From NCBI GenBank assembly GCA_946481275.1, contig CAMLMV010000029.1, forward strand, positions 15,548 through 79,547: a stretch of DNA of 64,000 nt. Reading direction: 5' to 3'. Numbering within the stretch: the stretch's first letter is position 1; the number at the start of each line of letters is the position of its first letter. A program made the position numbers and the translations under genes. The stretch is from an uncultured Massilia sp. (lineage in GTDB: Bacteria > Pseudomonadota > Gammaproteobacteria > Burkholderiales > Burkholderiaceae). Below the pieces are notes generated by a model. It saw only the letters and a list, made by a program, of their open reading frames with translations. It was not told the DNA's origin and did not search any database. Positions 15,937 through 25,910 of the stretch are shown in pieces.

Positions 15937-16731
15937 ATGCTGAAACCCTCCGCACCCGCCATGCCAGGCGTGACGGACACGCTGGAATTCGTCAAGAACC
16001 TGTGGGGATCCATGCAGATCCCCGGCACCGGTATGCCCGGCATACCCGGCATGCCGGGGATGGCTGGCATCGCCGCACCGCCGATGTCGACCGAGGACCT
16101 GGACAAGCGCATCGCCGACCTCAAGGCGGTCGAGTCCTGGCTGAACCTGAACCTCAGCATGCTGCGCGGGACCATCCAGGCCCTCGAAGTGCAGCGCGGC
16201 ACGCTGATGACCCTCAAGACGATGGGCGCCTCGATGGCCGAAGCGATGCGCCAGTCCGGCGTCAGCGCGGAAAAGATGGCGTCCATGCCGTTCTCGCCCT
16301 TCTTCGGCGCGCAGGGCCAGTCGAGCGCCGCTGCCAAGCCGGCAACGCCGGCCGCGAAGACGGATGCTCCCAAGGCTCCGGATGCCGCCGCGGCAGGCAG
16401 CGGCGGCACGGCTCAGCCGGGCACGGCCGCGCCGCAAGCCGCCGGCGCGACGGACGCGCCGGGCAACCCTGCGGCGGCGGCGATGCCGGCTGCCGTCGCG
16501 TGGTGGAACATGTTGCAGGAACAATTTACGCAGGCTGTCGCCAACGCGATGACGCCGAGCACCGCAGCGCCGGCAGCCCCCGGCACGGAGGGCGGCGGCA
16601 CACCGAAGGCGGAGCCGCCCAAGGCGGCATCGAAGACTGCCGCGCCGCCCCCCGGCGAAGGCACCGGCGGCACGGTGGTCGGTAACGGCAAAACAGCACG
16701 CACCAGCCGGACGAAGACCGACAAGCCCTGA
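15937..16731 (+). CDS. phaM: PhaM-like polyhydroxyalkanoate granule regulatory protein
   Basis: 264 residues. The N-terminus DTLEFVKNLWGSMQIPG, a Met/Gly/Pro loop, then STEDLDKRIADLKAVESWLN followed by LNLSMLRGTIQALEVQR match PhaM, which in Ralstonia binds PHB synthase, activates it and tethers granules to DNA. The C-terminal half is Ala/Pro/Lys-rich and ends KTARTSRTKTDKP, the basic DNA-binding tail of the family. AGGGAGA lies 7 nt before the ATG. The stop is only 2 bp from the stop of the convergent gene. No PHA synthase gene is in the window. Confidence 0.85.
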   Translation: MLKPSAPAMPGVTDTLEFVKNLWGSMQIPGTGMPGIPGMPGMAGIAAPPMSTEDLDKRIADLKAVESWLNLNLSMLRGTIQALEVQRGTLMTLKTMGASMAEAMRQSGVSAEKMASMPFSPFFGAQGQSSAAAKPATPAAKTDAPKAPDAAAAGSGGTAQPGTAAPQAAGATDAPGNPAAAAMPAAVAWWNMLQEQFTQAVANAMTPSTAAPAAPGTEGGGTPKAEPPKAASKTAAPPPGEGTGGTVVGNGKTARTSRTKTDKP

Positions 16732-16733
16732 CG

Positions 16734-18857
16734 CTACGCCTGCAACGTCGCGAGATCGAACGGCAGCTTGCGCAAGCGCTTGCCCGTGAGGTGGAAGATG
16801 GCGTTGGCGAAGGCCGGCGCCAGCGGCGGCAGGCCCGGCTCGCCCATGCCGGTCGGCGGGTCGGCGGACGGCACGATGAATACGTCCACATGCGGCATGT
16901 CGGGCATGCGCGCCACCGTGTAATCGTCGAAATTCTTCTGCTCGACGACGCCGTCCCTGAACGTGATGGCGGCGCCCGGCAACGTGGTGCCGAGGGCCGC
17001 CAGCACGGCGCCCTGCACCTGCGCCTCGATCGACAGCGGATTGACGGCCATATTGCAATGCACCCCGGCCGTGACCTTGTGCAGCTTCGGTACGCCCTTT
17101 TCGACCGACGCCTCGACCACATAGGCCACCACGCTGCCGGACATGCCGTGCACGGCCACGCCCCAGGCGCGGCCCTCGGGCAGCCGCTTCTTGCCGTAGC
17201 CGGACCTGGCCACGGCCAGGTCGAGCGCCGCCACGTGGCGCGGACGCTTGTCGCCCAGCAGCTTGCGTCGGTACTCGACCGGGTCGGCGCCTGCCGCATG
17301 CGCGACCTCATCGACCAGCGTCTCCATGACGAACGCCGTGTGGTTCGACGCCGCCCCGCGCCACCACAGCACCGGCACGTTCGCCTTCGGGTGATGCACC
17401 GACAGGTTCACCGGCAGCGCGTACGCCTCGACGATGCCTTCGGTCGTCGTGGAATCCACACCGTTCTTGATCAGCACCGATTCAAAGGGCGTGCCCGCGC
17501 TGATGGCCTGGCCGACGATCACATGGTTCCACGTCGCGACGTCGCCGTTCCCATCGAGCCCGATGTCGACCTTGTGCACGTGCGCCGGGCGGTAATAGCC
17601 GCCCTTGATGTCGTCCTCGCGGCTCCAGATCACCTTGACCGGGCCGCGTCCGTACGCCTTCGCGACGTTGACCGCTTCGACCAGGTCGTCGGACGTGGTC
17701 ACGCCGCGGCGGCCGAATCCGCCGCCGGACATCATCGTGTGCAGGGTCACCTGCGTGAGCTTGAGCCCCGCCGCCGCGGCGACGGCGGTCTGGTCGAAGG
17801 TCTGGAACTGCACGCCCGCCCAGACGGAGCAGCGATCGGCATGGAGGTCGACCACGCAGTTGACCGGTTCCATCGGCGCATGCGCCAGGTAAGGAAATTC
17901 GTAGACGGCCGAGATCGACGTCGTTGCCGATGCCGGGGTGGCGGCAAGCGTCCGGTAATCGCGCAACTGGCGTGCCGTATCGAGCTTGTCGACGGCGCCC
18001 GTGTCCCAGTCGATGACGAGCGCGTCGCGACCCAGTTTCGCCTGCCAGTAGCCATCCGCGATCACGGCCACGCCGCGCCCGCCGCTGCCGACCGCCACCT
18101 CGACCACGTCGACCACGCCCTGGATCGCTTTCGCCTTGGCGGCGTCGAGGCTGCGCATCCTGGCGCCGAACACGGGCGGCCGCGCGACCACGGCCACCTT
18201 CATGCCGGGCAGCGTAAAGTCGATGCCGAACTGCTGCTTGCCGGTCGATTTGGCGCGTGCGTCCAGGCGCCCGGTCGGCTTGCCGATGTGGCGGAACGCC
18301 TTCGCGTCTTTCAGCTTGACGGTGGCCGGCACCGGCAGCGTCATGGCCGCATCGGCCAGCGCGCCGTAGCGGGCCTTGCGCCCGCCGGGGCCGATGACCA
18401 CGCCGGCGGCCGTCGAACACTGGTCCGGCGCGACCTGCCACCGCTCGGCCGCGGCGGCGACCAGCATCGCACGGGCGCGCGCGCCGATCTCGCGGTAATG
18501 CGTGAACGAGTGCGCCACCGAGATGGAGCTGCCGGTCATCTGGATGCCGAACAGGGGATCCTTGTAGGCGTCGCCGGCCGGCGCCAGCTCGGCGCGCACG
18601 CGCGACCAGTCGGCGTCGAGCTCCTCGGCGACCAGCATCGGCAGCGCCGTGTGCACGCCCTGGCCGAATTCGAGCCGGTCGACCATCACGGTGACGGTGT
18701 CGTCCGGCGCGATGTGCAGGAAGGCATTGGGTGCAACGGGCGCCGCTGCGGCCGCGCGGCCGGGAAGAGGCACGACGAAGCCGAGCACCAGCCCGCCGGC
18801 GGACTTCAGGAAGCCGCGGCGCGTCACCTCCACATGAGTGTTCCGTTCGATGCGCAC
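16734..18857 (-). CDS. Molybdopterin-binding subunit of a xanthine dehydrogenase-family oxidoreductase (IorB-like)
   Basis: 707 residues from the GTG at 18857, chosen because GGAGGG lies 4 nt upstream. An upstream TTG (18878) lacks a site. A twin-arginine signal (TRRGFLKSAGGLVLGFVVPL) directs a folded, cofactor-loaded protein to the periplasm. Family motifs include RLEFGQGVHTALPMLVAEEL, MMSGGGFGRRGVTTSDDLVE, PVLWWRGAASNHTAFVMET and GEPGLPPLAPAFANAI, where the GEPG Glu is the usual active-site base. It oxidises an aldehyde or N-heterocycle, type isoquinoline 1-oxidoreductase beta. The [2Fe-2S] alpha subunit and cytochrome partner are not beside it. Confidence 0.85.
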   Translation of the reverse strand: MRIERNTHVEVTRRGFLKSAGGLVLGFVVPLPGRAAAAAPVAPNAFLHIAPDDTVTVMVDRLEFGQGVHTALPMLVAEELDADWSRVRAELAPAGDAYKDPLFGIQMTGSSISVAHSFTHYREIGARARAMLVAAAAERWQVAPDQCSTAAGVVIGPGGRKARYGALADAAMTLPVPATVKLKDAKAFRHIGKPTGRLDARAKSTGKQQFGIDFTLPGMKVAVVARPPVFGARMRSLDAAKAKAIQGVVDVVEVAVGSGGRGVAVIADGYWQAKLGRDALVIDWDTGAVDKLDTARQLRDYRTLAATPASATTSISAVYEFPYLAHAPMEPVNCVVDLHADRCSVWAGVQFQTFDQTAVAAAAGLKLTQVTLHTMMSGGGFGRRGVTTSDDLVEAVNVAKAYGRGPVKVIWSREDDIKGGYYRPAHVHKVDIGLDGNGDVATWNHVIVGQAISAGTPFESVLIKNGVDSTTTEGIVEAYALPVNLSVHHPKANVPVLWWRGAASNHTAFVMETLVDEVAHAAGADPVEYRRKLLGDKRPRHVAALDLAVARSGYGKKRLPEGRAWGVAVHGMSGSVVAYVVEASVEKGVPKLHKVTAGVHCNMAVNPLSIEAQVQGAVLAALGTTLPGAAITFRDGVVEQKNFDDYTVARMPDMPHVDVFIVPSADPPTGMGEPGLPPLAPAFANAIFHLTGKRLRKLPFDLATLQA

Positions 18858-18943
18858 GCCGCCCTCCGCTGTAATCAAAGGCGAATTTTCACACGGCGGG
18901 CAGCGCTGCCGGCGTTATGATTTTCACCAGATCGTATAGCGAA

Positions 18944-20611
18944 TTACGCCACTTCGGCGATAGTTCCGCTTTCGGCTACAGGCTGCAGCTGCGCCAGCTG
19001 CTCCATCAATTGCGCGAAACGCTGCTGGCCCGGCAGCAGGCGGTCGACGTGGTGCAGCACCTCGTACGCTTCGCAGGATAACGCCGTGTCGTAGCCGTGC
19101 TGTTGCAGATGCGAGACGAGGATCTGGGCCGCGTTGAACAGGATACGCTGGTTGTTCGGCACCTTTTTTCGCGCCTGGCGCATCCACTCGACCGCGTCCT
19201 TCAGCTTGCCCGTCTTCCACAGCAGCACGCCCTGGTTCATCAGGTCCGTCGCTTCCTTCTTGGAGGCGCGGATGAACTCCAGGCCCTCGTCGCCGAGGCG
19301 CGCCTTGTCGAAGATCTTCTGCACTTCGTCGAGCAGCAGCGGGTTGTCGTGGTTATTGCGGATGACGTAGCACAGCAGTTCCACCGGCGCATCCTTCACG
19401 CCCACCGCGAACAGCAGGGTCGCCAGTTCCAGGCAGGTCGGGATGTCGGGCCGGTCTTCCGTCGCGTTCAGCAGCGCCTCCAGCTCGTCGCCGGCCTTGC
19501 GCGCGCGGCGGTAGTCGCCGCTCTCGTGGTAGACGAGGCCCTCGGTGATCTTGGAACGCAGCGCGATGTCCGGATGGTCGGCCGCGAACTCGCGCTGGAC
19601 CTGCAGCAGCAGCCGCAGCGCTTCCTTCGCATCGTTCTTCTGGCCGCACACACGCGCCAGCCCGAGGTAAGCGTCGGGGGTCTTCATGATCGAATACTCG
19701 CCGATCAGCATGCACTTGCGGAAGGCCTGCTCCGCCATCTGCACGTTGCCCACCTTGAGCGCCACGTTGCCCAGGTTGCGCTGGCGCGGCACCGAGTTCG
19801 GCGACAGTTTCGCCGCCCGTTCGAGGATCGCGCACGCCTCGTCCAGCTTGCCCAGGTTCTGATAAGTCAACGCGAGCTGGTCGTAGGCATCGATGTAGTA
19901 GCGGTTCTCCGCGATCACGCTCTGGAACGCCTGCCTCGCCTGCTCGAATTCGCCGTTGGCCAGGCGGATCTTGGCGATGCCGGCGCGCGCCCACTGGTAT
20001 TCGCGCTGCTCCAGCACGCGCTCGTACACCTCGCGCGCCTTCACCGGCTCGCCGCTTTTCTCCATCAGCCTGGCCTTCATGCGCAGGAGGTCGATCTCGT
20101 GCGCCTTGTGATTTTCGATGGCGGCGTCGCACAGGCGCGCCGCGCGCAGGTAGTCCTTCTCGGCATAGGCCTGGTCGATGAGGCGGAAGATCTGCTTCTT
20201 GTGCCACACGCGATTGAGCCGCGTGAGCAGCACGCCTTCCGTGATCGGCTTGATCAGGTAGGCGTCCGGCTGGTGCTCGGCCGCGCCCATCACGGATTCG
20301 ACGCTCTTTTCGGCCGACACCATCAGCCACACGGTGCTCGGGTTGACGAGGTTGCGCACGCGCGCTTCCTCCAGCACCTGCTGGCCGTTCTTGCCGTCGC
20401 CCAGGTTGTAGTCGCACAGGACGACGTCGTAGCGGATGCGTGCCAGCAGGCCCATCGCCTCGCCGCCGGACGACGCCTGGTCGATGTTCTTCGCGCCCAG
20501 GCTGCGCAGGGCTTCGCGCAGCAGCTGGCGCACGCCGACGAAATCGTCGACGACGAGGTAGTTCTTGTCGGCCCAGTCGATCTCGTTCACGGCCTTGACG
20601 GAAGCGTTCAT
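18944..20611 (-). CDS. Response regulator with C-terminal TPR array
   Basis: 555 residues. An N-terminal REC domain (1-130) is complete: acidic pair D22/D23, phosphoacceptor D67 (VVLCDYNLG), S99, K121 (YLIKP). Residues ~135-550 are TPR-like helical repeats (for example IDAYDQLALTYQNLGKLDEA, PRQRNLGNVALKVGNVQMAE). There is no DNA-binding or enzymatic output domain, so output is probably through protein binding to the TPR surface. The ATG overlaps the upstream histidine kinase stop (ATGA), which marks the kinase as its likely partner. Confidence 0.9.
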   Translation of the reverse strand: MNASVKAVNEIDWADKNYLVVDDFVGVRQLLREALRSLGAKNIDQASSGGEAMGLLARIRYDVVLCDYNLGDGKNGQQVLEEARVRNLVNPSTVWLMVSAEKSVESVMGAAEHQPDAYLIKPITEGVLLTRLNRVWHKKQIFRLIDQAYAEKDYLRAARLCDAAIENHKAHEIDLLRMKARLMEKSGEPVKAREVYERVLEQREYQWARAGIAKIRLANGEFEQARQAFQSVIAENRYYIDAYDQLALTYQNLGKLDEACAILERAAKLSPNSVPRQRNLGNVALKVGNVQMAEQAFRKCMLIGEYSIMKTPDAYLGLARVCGQKNDAKEALRLLLQVQREFAADHPDIALRSKITEGLVYHESGDYRRARKAGDELEALLNATEDRPDIPTCLELATLLFAVGVKDAPVELLCYVIRNNHDNPLLLDEVQKIFDKARLGDEGLEFIRASKKEATDLMNQGVLLWKTGKLKDAVEWMRQARKKVPNNQRILFNAAQILVSHLQQHGYDTALSCEAYEVLHHVDRLLPGQQRFAQLMEQLAQLQPVAESGTIAEVA

Positions 20612-21354
20612 GGCAGGTTCAGGATGAAGCAGCCGCCGCCGTAGCGGCCGCCGTTTTCCAGGCGCAGTGTGCCGCGCCGCTCGCGGTGCTGGTGCATGCG
20701 CGCGACTTCGCTGGAAAAATACAGGCCCAGGCCCGCGCTGTTGGTCAGGAAGTTCATGCCGCCCGCCGTGTCACGCGTGGCGATGGCGCCGGCCTTCAGC
20801 AGGGCCGGCGGATAACCGGGGCCGTTGTCTTCCACGCGCAGTTCGAGCCAGTTGTCGTCGGTGACGCGGATTGCCAGGCGCACCGTGTCGCACGTGTAGT
20901 GGATGGCGTTGTTGATCGCATGCGACAGCACGCCCGTGATCAGGTCTTCGTCGAAGTGCCAGACGAGGTCCGGGTCGTAATCGAGTTCCAGCTTCAGGCC
21001 GCGCGACTTCAGCAGCACGCGTTCCAGCGCCACCACCTGGTCGACCAGCTGGCCCAGTTCGAGCGGCTGCACGTCGAACGGGTACGCGGGCGTGCCCACC
21101 TGCTTGTACAGCGCGAGCAGCTGCATCAGGTTGTCGTTCAGGCGCTTCGTCTGGTACAGCATGTGCGCCATCTGCGGATATGCCGTTTCCGTCTGCGGCG
21201 AAGCGTCGACCAAAAGGCGCTCCAGCGTCCCGGACAGGACGCTGATCGAATTCTTCATGTCGTGCGCGGTCGAGGCGAGAAACAGCGACAGCTCGGGCGC
21301 GTCGGGGGTGTCGTCCATGGCTGGATCATGTGTGAAATGTTGCTTGGCACACAT
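20608..21354 (-). CDS. Soluble histidine kinase, partner of the REC-TPR protein
   Basis: 248 residues, no membrane segment and no sensor domain. H-box HDMKNSISVLSG near residue 31, N-box HAINNAIHYT, G1 VEDNGPGYPP, G2 SAGLGLYFSSEVARM. The short form suggests that it receives its signal from another protein. Two starts are possible: ATG 21354 (AAAGG 4 nt upstream) and ATG 21318 (MDDTPDAPEL). A perfect TATAAT overlaps the first ATG; if that is the -10 box, the second start is the real one. It is transcribed with the REC-TPR gene through an ATGA overlap. Confidence 0.85.
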   Translation of the reverse strand: MCAKQHFTHDPAMDDTPDAPELSLFLASTAHDMKNSISVLSGTLERLLVDASPQTETAYPQMAHMLYQTKRLNDNLMQLLALYKQVGTPAYPFDVQPLELGQLVDQVVALERVLLKSRGLKLELDYDPDLVWHFDEDLITGVLSHAINNAIHYTCDTVRLAIRVTDDNWLELRVEDNGPGYPPALLKAGAIATRDTAGGMNFLTNSAGLGLYFSSEVARMHQHRERRGTLRLENGGRYGGGCFILNLP

Positions 21355-21367
21355 TATACCTTTGAAA

Positions 21368-21385
21368 CTTTCGGTTGCCCGAAAG
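21368..21385 (-). terminator. Short hairpin after mnmC
   Basis: CTTTCGG, a 4-nt loop, and CCGAAAG form a perfect 7-bp stem just after the mnmC stop. On the minus strand only TTT follows, so it may be a weak terminator or an mRNA-end stabiliser. A TATAAT box for the downstream kinase follows closely. Confidence 0.45.
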
Positions 21386-21388
21386 AAA

Positions 21389-23050
21389 TCAATTTCCTGG
21401 CTGCGGACCCCGCGGAGCGCGGCGTGCGCGCAACACGAAGCGGGCCGGATCGAGCGCGTCGACGAGGCTGGACTCCAGCGGCAGCGGCTCGCCTTCGATC
21501 CCTGCTGCCAGCAGTTCGGCCGACAAACCGGCCCAGATCAGGCCGCGCGACGCATAGCCGAGCAGCCCGTACAGTCCCGGATGGCGCGGCACGTCGCGCA
21601 GACGCTCGGTGGTGCCGGCCGCGTCGAAGTCCGGCAGGCGGCCGACGAGCGGCAGGCGGTCCGGGGCCACGCAGCGGAAGCCCACGCGCCCCGCCAGCGG
21701 CGCATCCTCCGCCGCATGCGGATCGGACAGCAGGCCGCGCAGGCGCTCCAGGTTTTCCGCATGGCTAGTCAAGGACAGCGCCGGATTCGGATCGGCGTCG
21801 TACGTGGCGCCCGCGCTGCACACGCCCCCGGACGGCGGCGTCAGGTACGCTTCGCGGCACAGCACGACGGGGAGCTTGGGCACCATGTCGGCCGGCACGT
21901 GCGACACCTGCCCGCGCAGCATCGTCAATGGCAGCGGCGCCGCCTGCGGCACTTGCGCGGCGCCGGCGCCGTTGGCCAGGATCAGGTTCGGCGCCCGCGC
22001 CACCACGATGCCGTGTTCGTTCGTCAGGCGCCATTGCGGGCCATCGCGTTCGATGCGCACGTCGCCCACGCCGAGTTTGCGCTCCAGGCGTCCGCCGCAC
22101 GCGTCCAGCATCGCCTCGCACACGCTGCCCGGCCGCGCCCAGCCGGCGCCGCGGAACAGCCAACCGCCGTCCGGCGCCGGCAGGCCGCCGAGCAACGCTT
22201 CCGCCTCGGGGCGCTCCAGCCACTCGGCGAAATCCGCCGGCAGCGATGTATCGGCGGCGATGGCGCGCTGCACGTCGGCGTGGCCAGGGTCGCGCGCCAG
22301 CTGCAGCACGCCGCACTTGTCGCCCTCGATGGCGCGGCCGATGCCGCCCAGGTGTTCCCAGTGGCGCAGCGCGTACAGGTAGGCGGCGCGCGTCAGGCGC
22401 GTAGGCACGTTGTCGTCCTTCGACAGCAGCGGCATGAAGATGCCGGCCCGGTTGCCCGACGCTTCCATCGCCGGTTGCGGCTGGCGGTCGACGATGGTCA
22501 CCTGCCAGCCGCGCGCGCACAGGCGCTCGGCCGCGGCGGAACCGGCGATGCCGGCACCGAGCACGATGGCGCGGCGTTCGGGCGCCGGCGGTGCGGGCGG
22601 GCGCGGCTTGCGGCTGGCGAAGCGCGCGTGGCGGCCGTCCGCGTCGAACACGAAGCCCTGCGCCGTCAGCGCGGCGACCTGGTCTTGCGTGAGGCCTTGC
22701 GCCTGCAGGCAGGCATCCTGCGCGGCCACGCGCGCGACGTGGCGCGCGAAGTCGGTGCCGGCGTGTTCGATGTCGTGCAGGCGGAACATGTCGACGCGCG
22801 CGGTCAGCTGGGCCAGCGCGTCCGTCAGCGGCGCGCTGATCAGGTCCAGCGTGACGCCCGGCTCCGCCTGCGGCATGCGGTGGAAGCCCGGCAGCAGGTG
22901 CTCGCACAGGGAGATGATGTGCAGATTGGGCGAGCGGTGCGGATCGGTGCGCCAGACGTCCGTCAGGACGCGGACCGCGGCCCCGTCGCCGTAGTGCGAA
23001 TCGAAGACGGTGTAGCGGGCCCGGGTGCACCAGCAGGCGCGGACATCCAT
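21389..23050 (-). CDS. mnmC: MnmC-like FAD-dependent tRNA modification oxidoreductase with degenerate methyltransferase domain
   Basis: 553 residues from ATG 23050, which has GGAGGTGA 5 nt upstream. The C-terminal part is the MnmC FAD domain: AIVLGAGIAGSAAAERL (161-177; GxGxxG at 165-170), ASGNRAGIFMPLLSKDDNVP, and RVGFRCVAPDRLPLVGRLPD. It converts cmnm5(s2)U34 to nm5(s2)U34 in tRNA. The N-terminal ~150 residues align in outline to the methyltransferase half (ISAPLTDALAQLTARVDMF, ALTAQGFVFDADGRH). However, the SAM loop FGTGLNF is replaced by HYGDGAAV, and the DGF.P..N motif by LHDIEHAG. Methylation is therefore probably lost. It starts 4 bp after the stop of tag, in one operon. Confidence 0.8.
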   Translation of the reverse strand: MDVRACWCTRARYTVFDSHYGDGAAVRVLTDVWRTDPHRSPNLHIISLCEHLLPGFHRMPQAEPGVTLDLISAPLTDALAQLTARVDMFRLHDIEHAGTDFARHVARVAAQDACLQAQGLTQDQVAALTAQGFVFDADGRHARFASRKPRPPAPPAPERRAIVLGAGIAGSAAAERLCARGWQVTIVDRQPQPAMEASGNRAGIFMPLLSKDDNVPTRLTRAAYLYALRHWEHLGGIGRAIEGDKCGVLQLARDPGHADVQRAIAADTSLPADFAEWLERPEAEALLGGLPAPDGGWLFRGAGWARPGSVCEAMLDACGGRLERKLGVGDVRIERDGPQWRLTNEHGIVVARAPNLILANGAGAAQVPQAAPLPLTMLRGQVSHVPADMVPKLPVVLCREAYLTPPSGGVCSAGATYDADPNPALSLTSHAENLERLRGLLSDPHAAEDAPLAGRVGFRCVAPDRLPLVGRLPDFDAAGTTERLRDVPRHPGLYGLLGYASRGLIWAGLSAELLAAGIEGEPLPLESSLVDALDPARFVLRARRAPRGPQPGN

Positions 23051-23054
23051 GGCA

Positions 23055-23618
23055 TCACCTCCGGCGGCGGCACAGGCAGGCGCGGTCGTGGTCGTCGACG
23101 ATGCCGATGCCCTGCATGTAGGCATACACGATGGTCGAGCCGACGAACTTGAAGCCGCGCTTGGCCAGGTCTTTCGAGATGCGATCGGACAGTTCCGTGC
23201 GCGCCGGGCGGCTGCCGTCGGGCCAGTCGTTGACGATGGGCTTGCCGTCCACGAAGGCCCACAGGTACACATCCAGGGTCAAGCCCTGTTCGCGCAGGCG
23301 CAGGTAGGCCTGCGCATTGTTGATGGCGGCCGCGACCTTGAGACGGTTGCGCACGATGCCGGGATTCGCGAGCAGGTCCGCGACTTTCGCATCGCCGTAG
23401 TTGGCGATCTTGTCCGCGTCCCAGCCGTCGAAGGCGATGCGGTAGTTGTCGCGTTTGTTCAGGATCGTTTCCCACGACAGCCCGGCCTGCGCGCCTTCGA
23501 GGTTGAGCATTTCGAACAGCGTCGTCTCGTCGTGGCAGGGTACGCCCCACTCGTGGTCGTGATAAGCGATGTAGCGTGGGTTGGCCATGTTGGCCCAGGT
23601 GCAGCGGGTGTCGTTCAT
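23055..23618 (-). CDS. tag: DNA-3-methyladenine glycosylase I
   Basis: 187 residues, close to E. coli Tag (187). It removes 3-methyladenine from alkylated DNA. Conserved segments: RYIAYHDHEWGVPCHDETTL, LEGAQAGLSWETILNKRDNY, KRGFKFVGSTIVYAYMQGIG. The zinc ligands of Tag are present: Cys6, a His in YHDHEWG, and the C-terminal His and Cys of VDDHDRACLC. It is the first gene of the tag-mnmC unit, both of which handle nucleic-acid modification. Confidence 0.95.
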   Translation of the reverse strand: MNDTRCTWANMANPRYIAYHDHEWGVPCHDETTLFEMLNLEGAQAGLSWETILNKRDNYRIAFDGWDADKIANYGDAKVADLLANPGIVRNRLKVAAAINNAQAYLRLREQGLTLDVYLWAFVDGKPIVNDWPDGSRPARTELSDRISKDLAKRGFKFVGSTIVYAYMQGIGIVDDHDRACLCRRRR

Positions 23619-23651
23619 ACATCAAGTATAAACCGGCGGCGCCGATTTTCA

Positions 23652-23679
23652 TTGTCTGCAAACCAATTTGATTTACACT
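23652..23679 (+). promoter_or_regulatory. Candidate promoter of the kinase operon
   Basis: TTGTCT (23652-23657), a 16-bp spacer and TACACT (23674-23679) lie in an AT-richer stretch between the divergent tag and kinase genes. The predicted start would be at or next to the kinase ATG, so the mRNA could be nearly leaderless. Weak match; low confidence. Confidence 0.3.
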
Positions 23680-23686
23680 TGCGCCC

Positions 23687-24681
<995 letters not shown>

Positions 24682-24685
<4 letters not shown>

Positions 24686-25845
24686 GCGACGCGACCATCG
24701 TACGCAGTTTGGATATGCGCGGCGACTTCTTCCGCCGCCTGCAGCAGCTGACCACGCGCATCCACGCCACGCGCAACGTCGACGAGATCATGCTCGACCT
24801 GTCCGAAGGCATCTGCGCCCTGTTCGGCGCGGACCGCCTGACGATCTACACGGTCGGCGACGACAAGGCGAGCCTCGTCTCCAAGGTCAAGACGGGGATG
24901 GCGTCGTTCCGCCAGCTGCGCCTGCCGATCTCCGCGCAGAGCGTGGCCGGCTACGCCGCGCTGGCGCGCCGCCTGCTCAACCTGAACGACGTCTACGATG
25001 CGGCCGAACTGCAGCGCTACGCGGCCGACCTGCGCTTCCAGCAGGGCGTCGACCGGCGCACGGGCTACCGCACGACGCAGATGCTCGTTGTCCCGATGAT
25101 GCACGACAGCGAAGTCATTGGCGTCCTCCAGCTGATCAACAACCTGCGCGGCGGCCCGTTCGACAGCACGATCGTCGAAGGCGCGCGCTACCTGTGCGAC
25201 ACGCTCGCCATCGCGTTCGCCCAGCGCAGGCAGGAAGCAAGGCGCGAGCGCACGGGCTTCGTCGGCGCATTGGGATCGCGGGCGCTGGCACGCGAACAGG
25301 TCGAACAGGCGGTGGAACAGGCACGCGCGCAGGGCCGCGACGTGGAGGACGTGCTGCTCGACGACTTCAAGGTGAAGCTGCCCGTCGTCGGGCGCGCATT
25401 GGCCGACCATTTCGCCGTCCCCTACCTCGCCTTCCACCCGGGGCGGCGCGTGCCGGCGGAACTCCTCGACGGCATGGACCGCGCGGCCGCCGAAGTGCGC
25501 CAGTGGCTGCCCGTGGAGCGCAACGAGCATGCGCTGTACGTCGTCTGCATCGACCCCGAACAGGTCAGGAAGGACAACGCCGTCGCCACGCTGTTCCCGC
25601 AGTCGCGCCCCGTGTTCTGCGTGACGACGCGGCGCGACTTCGCGGCGCTGCTCGACCAGTACTTCGGTCCGGCGGCACCTGCGTCGCTGCCGCCCGCGCA
25701 TGCGGACAGGCTGGTCGACGCCGTCGCGGCGCTCGTCGCGGGCAGCCACAAAGAGGGCCTGTCGGACCTGCGCATCGAGACGGCACCGGGCGACAAACCC
25801 GGCGAAATCCGCTTCACGGTGAGCGGGGTCCTGCGGCTGCCGTGA
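24682..25845 (+). CDS. GAF + MshEN (GspE N-terminal) protein, ends inside a GspE-like domain
   Basis: 387 residues. Residues ~20-175 are a GAF domain (VDEIMLDLSEGICALFGADR, MLVVPMMHDSEVIGVLQLIN). Residues ~195-330 resemble the N-terminal domain of GspE/PilB ATPases (LAREQVEQAVEQARAQGRDV, ADHFAVPYLAFHPGRRVPAE), a fold that binds c-di-GMP in MshE. The last 30 residues (GLSDLRIETAPGDKP, then GEIRFTVSGVLRLP) match the first strands of the GspE ATPase module ('SDIHIEP...VRFRIDGVL'), and the protein then stops. Walker motifs are absent. It is either a truncated ATPase or a purpose-built sensor. It sits between kinase and phosphatase genes and could relay nucleotide signals to them. Confidence 0.75.
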
Positions 25846-25910
25846 AAATCGCCAATCCGCCTGGGCAGCGTGCTAGCATGCCGCACCTGTATTGATATCC
25901 ACCGCGTTCG

